64,000 bases of DNA from NCBI RefSeq assembly GCF_037975245.1, contig NC_092583.1, forward strand, positions 6,567,764-6,631,763, written 5' to 3'. The translations under genes and the position numbers were made by a program. The first letter of the stretch is position 1; every line of letters begins with the position of its first letter. The notes below the pieces were generated by a model. It ran no database searches and was not told where the DNA came from. It worked only from the letters and a program-made list of their open reading frames with translations. Below, one piece after another: positions 45,125 through 58,146 of this stretch. This stretch comes from Apostichopus japonicus (taxonomy: Eukaryota; Echinodermata; Holothuroidea; Aspidochirotida; Stichopodidae).

Positions 45125-47530
45125 AAATTCACATGCTTAATTCGCACAACAGTACTGATGATAATTCCAATGGAAGCAAACAATCGTGGGCTTTTCAGAG
45201 AAAAAATCAGCTCAATATGTGTTTATGCAATGATCCACGGTCTTAGCTTGTGAATGTTATAATTAGGGGCGATTAACTGTGTAAGAAGGCCTTCATATCA
45301 AGAGTTCGATGTAGGAGTATATAAGGCAAAATTCGTTCACGATTCTCTAAGATTTGAAGACAACCAAAACCTTATGATCACAATGACTCATTATGTCCTG
45401 TGAGTAGATAGCCTTTATAGCTGGGCCCTCTATATGGTATGTGATATACAGCAACGAAACTTCCATTTCAAGAAATCTAACACAAGATTGTTCCATTAGT
45501 ACCTTTCTTGAGCATAAATATCAGTGCAGTTAAATCAATATTTTGCCCAATATCTTACAAAATCCTGACATTTCAACAAACGCATACAGTGACAAAGAAA
45601 TAAAAACAATCTCTCAGAGAATTACTAGAGGTTTTAACAGCAACTTTTTGAAGGAATGTAGTTTACTACAGAATAAAAGCAAAAGTAAACATTTGTATGC
45701 ATAAACAAACATGTATAGCAATTAACCTATGAGACAAGTGTCCAATAAATGCTTGAATACCCGGCGTTCTCATAGCAACCACTATGAACGTTTGGCAGCA
45801 TTTGGCTGTGTTTGCAATTACTTATGCCTGTAGCAACCGGGATGGGTTATATTATGGAAATTGATATACGAAAGCTCGGAAGTGATTCCAATCTTGTAAA
45901 GGGGGCAGTAGAACATGTAAATTTGGTTTAAGGGATATAAATGGTTCCACAAATTTACCTCAAAACTTTCCAAAATGAATCCTCTGTCGTTTCCGTAAAG
46001 CACATTATTTACACAGTATATATTTCGGAATGTTTCTCAACAAAACCGCATTAATTTTCAACAAATGCTCAGGTTTTAATACCATTTTTCTTAAAAGAGA
46101 ACTTTTAAGTAACAAAAATGTACTCTTATTACATATTGCAAAACGGTTATCCCTGTCCCAACCATGGCTCCCTTGACGCCGTCGCCCTTGTGAAAGTTGT
46201 AATTTTCATTTATAGCAGCAAATTGCACCTTTTCGGAAAAGAGATAAATGACACCCATGTAGTGTAAACGAAAGAATCTCGCAAAACAATGTTATGTTAT
46301 AGAATGCAGTCATTTCATAGTAACTTTGCATTCACAAAGCATGCTAATTAAGTAAGTTTACAATTTGGCTATTTTTTAAAATAACTAAAGCAAGTTTTCA
46401 CTATGCATCATTTATAATCACTTAACGTTAGATAGATTCAAATAGGTTTGAGGTATTTTGTCTTCGTTTTGGGTGAGATTTTAGACTAAAGTACGGTATA
46501 TGACAGACATATTAATGCATTATAGTGTGTTAATTTCAAGCCCTAGGCAATAACTTGCTTACTGGTACATAAGAAAATTGCACTTATATCCTTCATATCA
46601 TTTAATTTGGCGATGATTGTAAATTCATAATCACGTAAAGTGAGATTTCATATAATAAATCAAGCCTAAGTGCAGATATTGGTCTCGGGAAAATCCATTT
46701 GAGGCTTTACAGGTGACTGCTTGCTCTTCAAGGCTAAACCACTCAGGTTTGAACTTAGTATTGTTGGTAATCGTTATTGAACACGTCTTATATTATGTTA
46801 AAGGAGATTTGAAGTATTCTCAAGTACGGTAGCGAAATGCAGTATAGTAAAAGTATATATGGATAATAATTCTAACACGCTATAACTGTATCAGGTTTTA
46901 TGTTTCTAAATGCAAAGTCTCTAATTTCTCGTCAGAATTATACCTTAATTCTAGGTGAAAACTGTTTCAAGCGGAACATGTCTGGCTTGTTACAGACTAT
47001 CTTAGAGAATCAATGCCAATCACTTCTCCCATCTTAAGTTATATAAAACTCGCGACAAAAGTTTTTTTGCTGGCAGATTATAATATAAGATTATGATTTA
47101 ATATTCTTCACCATATGTGAGTTGTTATTTTGTCCATGAGTATATGTCATGTAGCATCACAAGGAAATGAAAAATCTTCCTGTCTTTGCTTCCACCACCT
47201 TCTTAAAGAACATAAAGTTGTACAACAAAACACAGTCTATATCTGTTATACCAATTTTACATTTTCTCGTGTACTTAAAGTACATTTTGTTAGTGAATTG
47301 ACTACAGTATGCAGCACATTCCATCGCTAAAGAATGAATCCTTAATCAATAATCAGTCGGTTAATCAGTTGTTTATTTTGTTAAATTATCCTTAAAACTT
47401 ATCCTTAAAACTAGTCTGCTATTTTAGTCTATCAAAATTGGGCATAAACATCAAATAAAAAGGAAAATATTATATTCAATTTGTGGGACACAAAATTGTC
47501 AACATTGGTCTAAATGGTTAACAAGTCGAA
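45125..47530. other. No supported gene
   Basis: AT-rich DNA without an exon-like block, RNA gene or clear repeat that I could recognise. Confidence 0.5.
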
Positions 47531-47539
47531 ATTACGGAG

Positions 47540-47790
47540 CAGCCACAGGATGTAACCACAAAGATCTATTGTTTACATGGGAGGGTTTCGTGCATATTAC
47601 ATATATAGCTACGATATAACCGGTTGTAACAACGCAAATATTTATCGGTTAGATGGGAGGGTATTCGACTATTCGTAAATTATTAATATGTACGGTATCA
47701 CATGTTAAAACCACATAGATCTAGCCTATTGTTTAGATGGAAGGGTATCCGACTATTCGTGAATATTACATGGCTTAAGGGCGACGACTA
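47540..47790 (+). repeat. Degenerate tandem repeat, about 80-bp spacing
   Basis: The motif GATGG(G/A)AGGGTAT(T/C)CGAC occurs at about 47653 and 47737, with a diverged form CATGGGAGGGTTTCG at 47575. ACCACAxAGATCTA occurs at 47556 and 47713. Units are old and partly deleted. Confidence 0.55.
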
Positions 47791-48244
47791 TGACACAGAT
47801 ACTTGTAGCACCGTAGCAAGTGCATTTGCAACCTTTAGTTTTTACACCGAACCACGAAAAAATTAATGGTGATTTATTAAACCATATGATCACACTTTTT
47901 GACCGTTTAATGTAGCCTATAAGCAATAAAAGTGTCAAAAAGTCTTCCAAAACAATTTCAAATCGTCACCAGTATTCTAAGAATCAAGAAGAACACACTT
48001 ATCAGTTATGGTTTTTCTGAATGTAGAGCTTAAAGAAAATAACAACAATAAAAATCCACAAAAATAATCACAGAAATTAAGAAATGTCATCAAAAGACTT
48101 AGCTATTAGATACGTTTTACTTATTATAAGAATAACTGATACTTGGTACCAGTCTGATTTCATTCGGTCATTTATTCCAAATGCGTAGAGCAGTAACAAC
48201 CAAATATCCCCCCGAACCCCCCCCCCCCCCCCACACACACACGT

Positions 48245-48378
48245 TGTTTTGACCGATTTCAAGAGCGACAAGTTACAGGATCTAAGATTACCAAGTACAG
48301 GATGATACTTGTAAACGACATCAGCAATGTAACTTGGAGCACAATTGTTTAGAGATTTATATACAAGTAGCATTAGCT
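48245..48378 (-). mobile_element. LINE ORF2 C-terminal fragment
   Basis: The minus-strand frame reads LLVYKSLNNCAPSYIADVVY and continues with LGNLRS, the usual segment after HWLP in CR1/L2-like ORF2 proteins. It ends at a long C run (CA/C tract 48215-48240). Only about 45 codons remain. Confidence 0.75.
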
Positions 48379-48425
48379 AATATATAGATAATTCTGTAAC
48401 AGGAACCATAAGATTTTGGTCCTAC

Positions 48426-48640
48426 CTCCAGTGATAAAGAATGTTATACTAACAAGAAGACCAAACATACAACTGTTAGCAACACGAAAGGCTAATGAAA
48501 GTCGAATAAATGTAATGAAATGCCGCTCTTCTTCAGCTATCCTGAGTTGGAGAGGCACTAACAACTTAAGCAGGTCACAATATTGGTGTCCTGTAATTTT
48601 CGAATTTTGTGTAAACTTTACGGTGACTCGATGGGCCAAA
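48426..48640 (-). CDS. Candidate exon with a hydrophobic segment, unrecognised
   Basis: The minus-strand frame runs from an acceptor-like TATAG (near 48641) to a donor-like GGAG|GTAGGA (near 48425) with no stop. It encodes about 71 residues: a polar first half (HRVTVKFTQNSKITGH, QLRIAEEERHF) and a hydrophobic stretch CMFGLLVSITFFI that could span a membrane. The plus strand is also open here, which lowers confidence. I considered receptor families but found no motif that decides. Confidence 0.2.
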
Positions 48641-48678
48641 CTATATTTTTTAGTTCCATATATATCATATACTTACAG

Positions 48679-48760
48679 CAGTGGTTCCTAGCCTGGGGTA
48701 ATGAGCCACTTTTGGAAAGAGCGGGGGGGGGGGGGGGGTCAGAGGAGAACGAATTTGTTG
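48679..48760 (+). mobile_element. hAT-type terminal sequence, partial
   Basis: CAGTGGTTCCTAGCCTGGGG is a typical left end of hAT non-autonomous elements and is soon followed by a run of seventeen G, as in the other hAT-like elements of this window. A matching right end (complement CCCCAGG...CCACTG) was not found within 1 kb, so the copy is probably truncated. Confidence 0.5.
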
Positions 48761-48849
48761 CTCAAAAAATAAGACTTTTTGTAGAAACTCACAGAGCAAG
48801 ACTTCTTCGTCATAGGAATGAACACTAAGTCACGACTGATTCGGCTGGA

Positions 48850-49375
48850 GGCATCAATTATTGTGATGCAATAATCGCTGTCGGTTGCTCGAAACTGCGC
48901 ATCGAATGTATGGCGAGCGAATTACAAGCACAATCGTGCCCTGGATTTGATTTCTTATACTGACACATTTGATTCTACTAAATACCATCGTCCAGACTCT
49001 TTCATATTGCATATAACTGATATCAAACAGCAAATCGGAAAGTTCAGGAGTTGTTAAATTGTCTTCACTATTTTCAGAGGAACATGCCTTGCTAACCTAA
49101 ATAATTTTTGGAACTTGATAGAAAATTGGTCAATATTAAGGCAATGAACTGTTTGAAGTCTACAATAATAGACTTTAACACCTGGGTAATATTTTTCATC
49201 TTTAACAATACATGCTTTATTAACGTTTAAACCTTTGCCAATGTATCGTTAACATCTTTTTGTCAATTTCATTTAAGAATCGGTTAGTAAAACGTAGGAT
49301 CGTCACAATTCGGCCAAGTAGATTCAAATAAAAAAAGCCGAAAGCATGTAACAAGCTTGATGAATAAAATTATAC
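48850..49375. other. No gene seen
   Basis: AT-rich DNA with no recognised feature. Confidence 0.5.
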
Positions 49376-49377
49376 AT

Positions 49378-49878
49378 TACACATTAGGTATTAGAAATGA
49401 TAGCTAGCACTCCTGTAAACTTAAACATAACAAATTTAAGTATTAGAAATGATAGCTAGCACTCCTGTAAACTTAAACATTACAAATTTAAGTATTAGAA
49501 ATGATAGCTAGCACTCCTGTAAACTTAAACATTACAAATTTAAGTATTAGAAATTATAGCTAGCACTCTGTAAACTATACATTACAAATTTAAGTATTAG
49601 AAATTATAGCTAGCACTCTTTTAGTATTAAATGCTAGCTAGCACTCCTTTAAAATTATACATTACAAATATAAGTATTCGAAATGCTAGCTGGCACTCCT
49701 GTGAATTTAAACATTACAAATTTAAGCATTCGAAATGCTAGCTGGCACTCCTGTTAACTTATACATTACAAATTTAAGCATTCGAAATGCTAGCTGGCAC
49801 TCCTACCGTATACATTACAAATTAAAGTATTCGAATTGATAGCTATAGCACTGCTGTAAAATTACACATTACAACTCG
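49378..49878 (+). repeat. ~53-bp tandem array, about ten units
   Basis: Units read ACATTACAAATTTAAGTATT, then (A/C)GAAATG(A/C)TAGCT(A/G)GCACTCC and TGTAAACTTA. The left units have TAGCTAGCAC and the right ones TAGCTGGCAC, so the array grew by local duplication of neighbours. One unit near 49611-49637 is shortened to about 26 bp. Spacing is regular but there are no unique spacers, so this is a plain tandem repeat. Confidence 0.92.
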
Positions 49879-49879
49879 T

Positions 49880-51365
49880 TCATCGTCTAAATTTACACTC
49901 TGAACACGAAATGATATTTTGAGACTTTTATGTCCTTACAGACCAGAAAACTCTCGATAGGTTATTCCAATTTGGCTTCTTATTGCTTTAAATACGTCAT
50001 TAATATATTTTTTTCAGGAAATGGCCAGAGAAGGGGTAATCAATCCATCAAATAGCCATCTATTTGGAGGTTGCAAATACCCTTAAAGCTATAAAAATTC
50101 TTGATAGGAGTGCCTTTAGAAGCTTCTTGACTTAAAAAAAATTAGTTAAAAGTTCTGATGTATTTAGGTATACAAAAGTACCGAAGCACTTTATTAGTGT
50201 ATATTGAAGAAACCGCAATAAGAATAAAAATGCTAACTTCAGTGCATTCAAAGAGATTTTTAAGCCGTCACTATTCGACAGTGGTCCTATATAGGTAGTT
50301 TTAGGTCACAGGTAAGCAAAAACAGATCTGTCCATTTAACGAATAGAATGGACCTTCCTTCATGAATAATATGAGAACAAACCATTGCTCTGTAATTCAA
50401 GCTGCTTCTGCATTCGGATTTTGTAAACCCTTCTTTTTCTATTGAGATACAATATACTGCATGATAGGTCTATTTACAGATTTTTGCTTTGAAAAGACTT
50501 TGAGGTCACTATTCAGCGGTATGAGAACCTTCTATAGGACAGTTTCTTAAGTGTTGACAACAAGTGGCCCTTCTTTCACCTATAAGTACTCAATAAAACA
50601 ATACAAACTATAGAAGGAGTATGAATATCAGCTTCAACTGCCAACTGAATTTAATACTCACAAACACCTCTCCTGCAGCTACTTAATCGGTAATTTAACC
50701 TCTTAGCAGATATTTTACTCCAGAGTCCTTTGTTTTGGACTTAGTCATGTTTGTCATAGAATTTGGTTAATTGACATTTACATTGTTACTTTGATTAGAA
50801 ATGACGACAGAGTAAGCAAGTTTCTAACAAGTTACTAAGATCCGTCGAAAAAAATAGAAAAAATCCGCCGTAAAAAATAATTAAAAAGTATGACCATATC
50901 TATGATTTCATTTCCAATGTCCCTTCTGGACCAAAATACGAGCCCAATAGCCTTTTAACCAGGGACTTCTGTCTTTTATATGTTTCTTCAGTTAGCAAAG
51001 ATTTGCATAAGCTTTTCCAAATCTTCACTCAGGTTTCCGTTCTTGTTAGCCTTGTGACTAAACTGTGTATCTACATGTATTCTCGTGTATGCTATGTTTT
51101 TTTAAAAAAATTTATTATGATATGAAGGAATCTGTGATATATACCAGGCTATAGTTCTTATCATGTTATGTGTACCGCGCCACTGATTAATGAAATGAAT
51201 GAATTGAATTCTAGCACGAATAAATATATTTCCTTTGTTTTACTTCTCAAAGATATTTCAAACATTTTGAGCTATAGGCTATTTGAATTTTACACTTGAT
51301 CGTCTGATTAGCTATCGCACGTTTTCTAATTTAAAGGAGTCATCCGGATATATGATCCAGCTAGA
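49880..51365. other. No supported gene
   Basis: AT-rich DNA with no exon-like block or repeat that I could recognise. Confidence 0.5.
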
Positions 51366-51373
51366 CCGTAGAG

Positions 51374-51706
51374 CAAGGTTTCCCTAACCGGGGTGCATGA
51401 ACCCCCAGGGGGTGCGTGAATCCATCCCAGGGGGTTCGTGAGACGTTTCTGAAAGTCAAAACTAGAGCACTTTTTGTTGAACTAAAATCTGATATATCAT
51501 ATAATTTTGTAATGTACAAAAGTCGTACCTATCGACAAACTCTACAATATTACACTATGAACTTGATCTTTTACGAAGCACTGTTATACGTACTGTATTA
51601 CTATAATAATGACTCAGATCGTGTCTCGAAAAGTTGGGGGTTTGTGGGCAACTCTGACATCCACAGGGGGTTCGTGGGGGGGGGGCGTAAAGTTAGGGAA
51701 ACCCTG
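51374..51706. mobile_element. hAT-like MITE, 333 bp, with 8-bp target duplication
   Basis: The left end CAAGGTTTCCCTAAC and the right end GTTAGGGAAACCCTG (complement CAGGGTTTCCCTAAC) are inverted repeats with one mismatch. The flanks are CCGTAGAG (51366-51373) and CCATAGAG (51707-51714), an 8-bp duplication with one difference. Subterminal GAACCCCCAGGGGG and AGGGGGTTCGTG motifs are themselves palindromic. There is no transposase. The 98-codon frame inside has no domain. Confidence 0.85.
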
Positions 51707-51719
51707 CCATAGAGTGTCA

Positions 51720-54700
51720 TCCTTGTTAGTGAGTGGGAGGAACAGAAACATGTGTTCCTGTTAACACTTTCAACGGCTTTCCCATTCCCCTATCCTCCAT
51801 CCCTACCCCGGGGCCCTCGATGTTTGATGTTGCTAATCGAATGAGGTCTCTGACATGGCAAATGGGTTGGATATTCATGTAGTAAGTTTATAAGAACCCT
51901 TGAAATTTGTTCTTTGAATATCAGCATCAACATTCATTCCGGCTGTGAGGTTGTTTCCGTTGCTTCCTTTACAAGATTTGTAATCTCCTTAGCAGGTAAG
52001 CAACATTACCAATTATATCGCTCGTAAAACAACACATTGTACAAGTATAAGTATATTCACGTCTCCGTTACAACAAAATGCAATATAAACAAGAAGCATT
52101 ATTTCTAATATATTTAACCCAATAGATACAAGATGCATTTTAAAAACATTGGAACATGTACACAGAATGACAGGATCTTAAATGAGCTACGGGGGTTCTA
52201 ATAAATGGTAAGTAATTATAAGTACAGCAGTTTCTTTAAAGGTTTTGTGGCGACACTTTAGCAAATCTCTTCTTTTTTTCTCTGATATCAGAAATGACCC
52301 TTATTATTCTCTGAAAATACATGCTAAAAGATTCATACTACAAAAATGACTTCGAAATCTTCCATGTACACATCTTCATTTAAATTTTTCATTCACTTGA
52401 AACTTCAAACGTTGATGCTAAAATGGTAATATAGGCATTAAAGAATTTGATTTAACACATCAAATGAGCCGCGCGGTTATTCATGCATTTTCCCCTCAAT
52501 AACCCGTATTAATTAGAGTGCGTTGTTTGTTCTAAGCAAACACGAGTCAATACTCAATCACAAATAGAATGGTCTGCTGGAATCAAACATAGTACTATGT
52601 AAATGCTTGAATACGGAATATGTAGAACAAACAGTCCCTGTTGGAATCTCGAAGACAGAAAGGAACGATTAATAACGTTATTAAACCGGGGCTACAGAGG
52701 GTGATTTATTTCAGTAATTCTTCATGAACACGTGATATACTAAACAACTCTTAATGGATATACACATGGTTATGCAGAACGTATACAGACCTTGTCTATA
52801 TCTATCATGTGAACTTACGTCACAAAATGACAATTTTTTTAATATTACGAATAGAATCCCAACACGGTAACCAAGCACCAACCGTCCTGGATGTCGCATG
52901 TGGAAATAGTTAGAGCAACATTTCTTGATTTACGTCCTAACGTCTTGAGATGTATACTCATTATACAGTGCAGGACTGACTATAGGATAAACTGCTCAAT
53001 TATTGTTGTGCAATGAACGACTTTAATAACTGAAAACTCTTCTTAGAGCATGAAAGTGTGTATATATATAAGGTATCGTAAATAGTTCAGTATAAACCGT
53101 GCCTTTGCAACTTCATACAAGTTGGACGAGATGAAGCGATTAAAAAAAAAACGGCAATTTCTGCCGCATGTATAGTATAACCTGGAATGGTAAAAGTATA
53201 CAGCAACATATACATGCATATAGTATATGAATAACTAAATATAAAATCAGTATATGCCTTTATGAAAGCTATAAGCGTAAACAAAAGGTAACTAATATTT
53301 GTATGTCATCCATATATAGCTAACAACCGCAGATTTTGCATCAGCCTAATCATAAGAACAGCATTACGATTCAACAGTTTTCTTGCTTATCTTTCAATAT
53401 GGACTCAATTATCTCTACGGTCTGAATTGAAGTAGTTTGAAGAATGGTACCGATTCAAATTAAATCAAATGGCGCGTTTTAGTCATACCTTGGTGGCCTG
53501 TATATATCCTCTGGCATATTGATTAGTCAAGTATAGTCTCTTCTTTACGGTGACCTGACCGTCTGCGCACAATGGGAATGATCAATAATTGTGCGGGATT
53601 TGCAAGTCAAGGAACTCGGCATTGGTATAATAATATTATGTTTACCTGTGTATATTTAGGACATGATTAAAGCCTACCGTACATGGGCCTATACTGTTGT
53701 TAAATATCATGAATACATGAAGTCGAATGGCTGGTTCACATTATTCACCACTTGATCCTTTAATGACATATTGCTTTAATATTGTAGGTAAACACAAACT
53801 GCAATGCATGGACAGAGTCCTGAGAAGTCTTACAGAAACCCAATCGTCATGTATGCATGTATATTCTCAGGTACGTTATGACAAACCTGTTCATGTTTGG
53901 TACTTCAAGCTTTTAAGTTTTCAACGTATTGTATCTATAGCTACGCACGTGTCGGCAGAGCACTGTAGTATGATTCATTACTTTTTTTAATTGCTGTCGA
54001 TAGCTGTGTATTATCAAAATTAATTGGTATCTACTTTGCATATATATGAATCGGGCTGCAGTTGTTATTAGCGCATAAAACAGAGATCAGTCAGGCAAAC
54101 ATTACATGTAAAAAATGCTAACAACTTTGTCGGTCCTGATTTAATTTGTCTTACTAAGACATCCGTCCCTTACGAAAACTATATAAAAAGCGACAGCAGT
54201 TTTAAAGGGCAATGCATGGATGCCTACGTAAAATGCGCATGGTATTGAAAAAGTTACGGTATGGTTTCTTGTTGTATGAACCGTGATGTATCCTGGATAC
54301 TTCTGTGCTTGGTTATATTGACCCCAAAATGTGTTATACCAAGAAAATTTAGTCAAGATAGCCAAGGTGTATCAATGAATACGCCACAGTTTTACCTGTT
54401 TGTTCAACATAGGCCATTCTAATTTATCTACATGCAAGGGTCCAATCACGCACTCACATTTAACCTTTACCATTACAGTGATTCTGGGATGCAATGAGCG
54501 TCTCAGTAGCTACCTCAGAAACATGCAGAAACATTGAAGTCTTCTCAATTACCACAAGGTAAAACATTTGGTTGTAAAGGCATATAGCTTTACATTGTGG
54601 GAAAATACCCTAATTCCATGGGCACCTTCGGTTTGATAGTCTCGTTACTCGTTACACGCTGCATATGGCTATTCCTTGACCATATGTCATAAGTAATGAC

Positions 54701-57700
54701 CTCGTGTTTTCTGATTGGTGTTTTGTCACCCCCCCCCCCCTCCCTCACTCATTGATGCAATTCCCAAGCCGCTTATCACGCTCATACATGAAAGGCTAGC
54801 GGGAGGAGCAGTTGATGCATGTACGGTTAATAAATACCGAATTGTGTGCTCTGTGGTGTTGCCATGCTATGTTGACCTATACTACGTCATAGCGCTAACT
54901 ATGTACTCGTTTTTAAACCAATCTGATTACGTCAGATTCATTATAGAGTTATCATACTGAGCGGACACATTACGTATTGTCGAATATAATGGATCCAAAT
55001 CCGTGCTGCCAAGACCACGAAATGTAAAAAAAACCCACCGATTTATCATACCCCGAAGAAAGTTCTCCAAATTAGCTCAAGAAATTCACCTTTAGGCTAG
55101 TTTCAGTTGAACGTCGGTGCCGTATATTTTCGCCCTAAATTAATTTCTACATGCTATCGGCTACAGTACTAGTTGAGGTCTATCGTTGCGTGAGCCTAGT
55201 TCATATACAGCAATGAATCCTGGCTTGCACTATAGTCCATGCAACGGATCGTTGAGTCATTATGTTTTTAGTGAATACCTCTTTAAGACTGCTTTCAGCT
55301 ATGGACATTGAACCAAATATCACCTAGGCCTACATGAACATCATTAGCCTATAAGCATGATCACAACAATAAATCACTATAACTATGTGCACTTTATTAA
55401 TGACTCAGTCATAAGTTTTTATAGTGATACTCTTCGACAAATAAGAGTAATAGCGATATAGTTTTGAAGTATAAGATCATATACTCTTACCATTACATAG
55501 TTTATCCAAGGTAACGTTGCCCCCTCCTGAAGATAGCAGGCCAAGACACACAGCGAAGATCAGTTGTAAAAGAACCAGATAAAGCAAATAGAGAAGCGGA
55601 TAATTAGCAGGTGAATTCCACAAGAAGATAACCTCTCACAAATAAAGGACTTACAAGTCCATGTAGATAAACAAATCAACACAACGACTTTGAAAGCATC
55701 CTGTTGCTAATGTGTATACACACATAGTAGAGAACACAGTCCACGTTCTTCAAGCACAACTCGAAGCGAGCGGCAAAATTTCTACGTAAACGCAATAATA
55801 CACCACTCGTACATAGAATCACTCTTTACATATATGTATATATATCGGTGCAATACGTAAACCACGCGTGTTCCCGATTTCAGTGAATCGGTAATCAGTA
55901 AGCAGCATAAAATTCAATTTTGCATGAATCGCACGATAGATGTAAGCGTTGGGCAGCAATCTAGACTATTAATTTGGTATTGTGCAGGACTTCAGAAAAA
56001 ATGAAATGACAAATACAATAAATGGCTTTTGGATATATCCCGAGACAATTGATTAATATAGAGGCTGTTTGAACTGCAAATAGAAGAATATTCAAAATCA
56101 CAATACGAATTCTGCAGACGTACAGGTATATATGACGGCTTAACGTGTATAGCTTTGGGGGAGTAGAAATAATAAAAGTTCCAAATGGATGGAAAACCGG
56201 TCAAGTGGTTTTGTGTAATGAACAGACGGATAAATTGAAAACTGGTGAATGTCAAGTTGATAAATTAGTACAATTGTATTGGTATAAGGCCTATGCACTC
56301 TTCGAGAATTTTTGACATTTCATAGGCCTATTTAACAAAAAAATCGATACATAAACTACGGATGACTCGATGAAATCCGCTATCTGAAAAAGTTTGTCCT
56401 GGTAAAGGCGAGAAGCGATTGATGAAAACAAAAATTCTCCGTGTGTGATTGTTAAATTGGTATTCAAGTTTAGTGACGTCAAATTGTGTACCGTTTTATG
56501 GGCATGCTCATAAGTTTAACTGAGCTTCATGCATGAGAAGCGTATAAGGAGTTTCGTGTATAATCTGGTCTGCTGTAACGACTGCCGGTAAAATGTGATT
56601 TTTATGTCAGAAAAGAGGATGAATGGAGCAAGAAGCACCACCTCAGTTAGTTCACTGGGATCCAGTTATTTAGGTTCATCGAAAATGAATTGTGTATAGA
56701 AGAATTCATAACATTCAATAAGCCAAAGTTTTATTTGTACGAACCTTTCTATCATCATTGCAACTTACCAGATTACATCGTTAGAGGTTGAACTGTCACA
56801 GATTGAACTTTAAAATGATCTAAACATAAATGTCTTACAGTCGGTCGATGGCATTTTGGCTAGTCAGCTCCGTGCATATTAAATCAAGATGTAGTTAATT
56901 CTTCATTTATCTTATGATCCTGCACACTGATTTGTTAGCATAGCCAGTAGGATATTTCGTATTCTTGAACTTTCACAACATAGAAAGTTGTGTTATGATC
57001 TTTGCAATATAACACTTCAATTCAAAACTATATATGTTTAAAATTGAACAATCGATAAACGCCAATTTATTTCAGGAAATAAAGTTAAAACTGCCGTTAT
57101 CTCGGCATTTACACCAGTCATCAACTTTGCAAACATCCTGATTCCTAGCTTGAAATACTGTGACATATTGAAACTCATTGCAAACACGTTCAGCGGTGTA
57201 ATAATAAATAAATGGGAGATATGGGATGTTGTTCACCAATCTTATGGCAGAAAATCACTGGCCTACTGAAGCCATAGAACGGCTAACCATGTAAATCACT
57301 GAAAAGTAAGTGGGTTGGATCATTGTATCATATGTTGTATTGTTCCTAAGTCCGTCCCACATACGGTAGTTGTTCAATATAGTTATAATTTTATAAGGCC
57401 ATGCATGCTTTATGTACGAAGTCGATGTACACTGATAGTTTTCACATTTGAGAATTATTGCACGTATGGAGAAAGTGGTGACCGGAAGGGGATATACAAG
57501 TTTGGGTTATGATTAAAATACTTTAGTGCAACTAATAAAGCATCATTGTTCAACACCCAACGTACTCCTTACATACATGATAAAAGTGAAAGGGAGAATG
57601 AAAGGAAAATATTTGCCAAAAATAAACATTAAGTGACCTGTTCTGGAAGGAGTTCTGGTATATATTCATTTGCCCTTGTCGTTTACCTCCATTGCATTAA

Positions 57701-57835
57701 CATAAAGTCTGTTCCAAGTATCTCTTTCGAGATCCGGCTTTAGGAATCACAAATGATTTTCGAGTTGGTTAGCATCACGTTTGATCTCTAGAGTAAGGCA
57801 AAATATGTCACCAAAAACAGGACTAGTATTGTTCG
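51720..57835. other. 6.1 kb without a supported gene
   Basis: AT-rich DNA with short TA runs (53060, 55840) and a C run near 54729. Several frames of 60-90 codons exist on both strands, none with a recognisable domain or good splice context. Confidence 0.5.
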
Positions 57836-57840
57836 ATACA

Positions 57841-57965
57841 GGTGACAAACGCCAACAGTGGAATTACGACCTTCCTTACCGGTTTCGAACCTCTGGACAT
57901 ACAATCAGCGTCCATAGCCTAATGGTTTTCACTGTTCTTGCTTTTCCAACTCATTACGATTTTCA
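57841..57965. mobile_element. SINE fragments with tRNA-like boxes
   Basis: GGTTTCGAACCTC (57881) reads GAGGTTCGAAACC on the minus strand, a box B. ACAATCAGCGTCCATAG and TTTTCCAACTCATTAC on the plus strand match the head and tail regions of the SINE at 57985-58100, which is on the other strand. The plus-strand piece lacks the middle (box B) part. Pieces of at least two old insertions seem joined here. Confidence 0.5.
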
Positions 57966-57984
57966 TTTATATATATATATATAT

Positions 57985-58105
57985 TGTAGTGGGTTGGAAA
58001 ATCCAGTGAGAAAACTTCCAGCCTTCACCGGGATTCGAACCCAGGCCTCCTGCTTTATATGCGAACACCCTAACCACTAGGACGCTGATTGTACGGCCAG
58101 ATGGA
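57985..58105 (-). mobile_element. tRNA-derived SINE (tRNA-Glu-like boxes)
   Basis: Read on the minus strand, GCGTCCTAGTGGTTAGGG holds a box A-like segment and GGGTTCGAATCCC (58042-58030) a perfect box B, 27 bases apart. This resembles the TAGTGGTTAGG ... GGGTTCGA arrangement of glutamate tRNAs. The body (TTTTCTCACTGGATTTTCC, ACCCACTAC) runs into a TA repeat tail. It is not a tRNA gene, since the acceptor stem does not close. Confidence 0.8.
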
Positions 58106-58146
58106 AATGAACGACTAAGGCAAATGAATATATATATAATTGAAAA

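Noticed and set aside
48426-48640. Gustatory-receptor-like exon
   Set aside because: The family's TYxxxLxQF-type end motif is absent and both strands are open; kept only as an unrecognised candidate exon.
49378-49878. Regular repeats with CRISPR-like spacing
   Set aside because: The whole unit repeats, with no unique spacers, and the DNA is eukaryotic; it is a plain tandem array.
57985-58105. Functional tRNA gene on the minus strand
   Set aside because: Box A and B are present but the acceptor and anticodon stems do not form; body and tail are those of a SINE.
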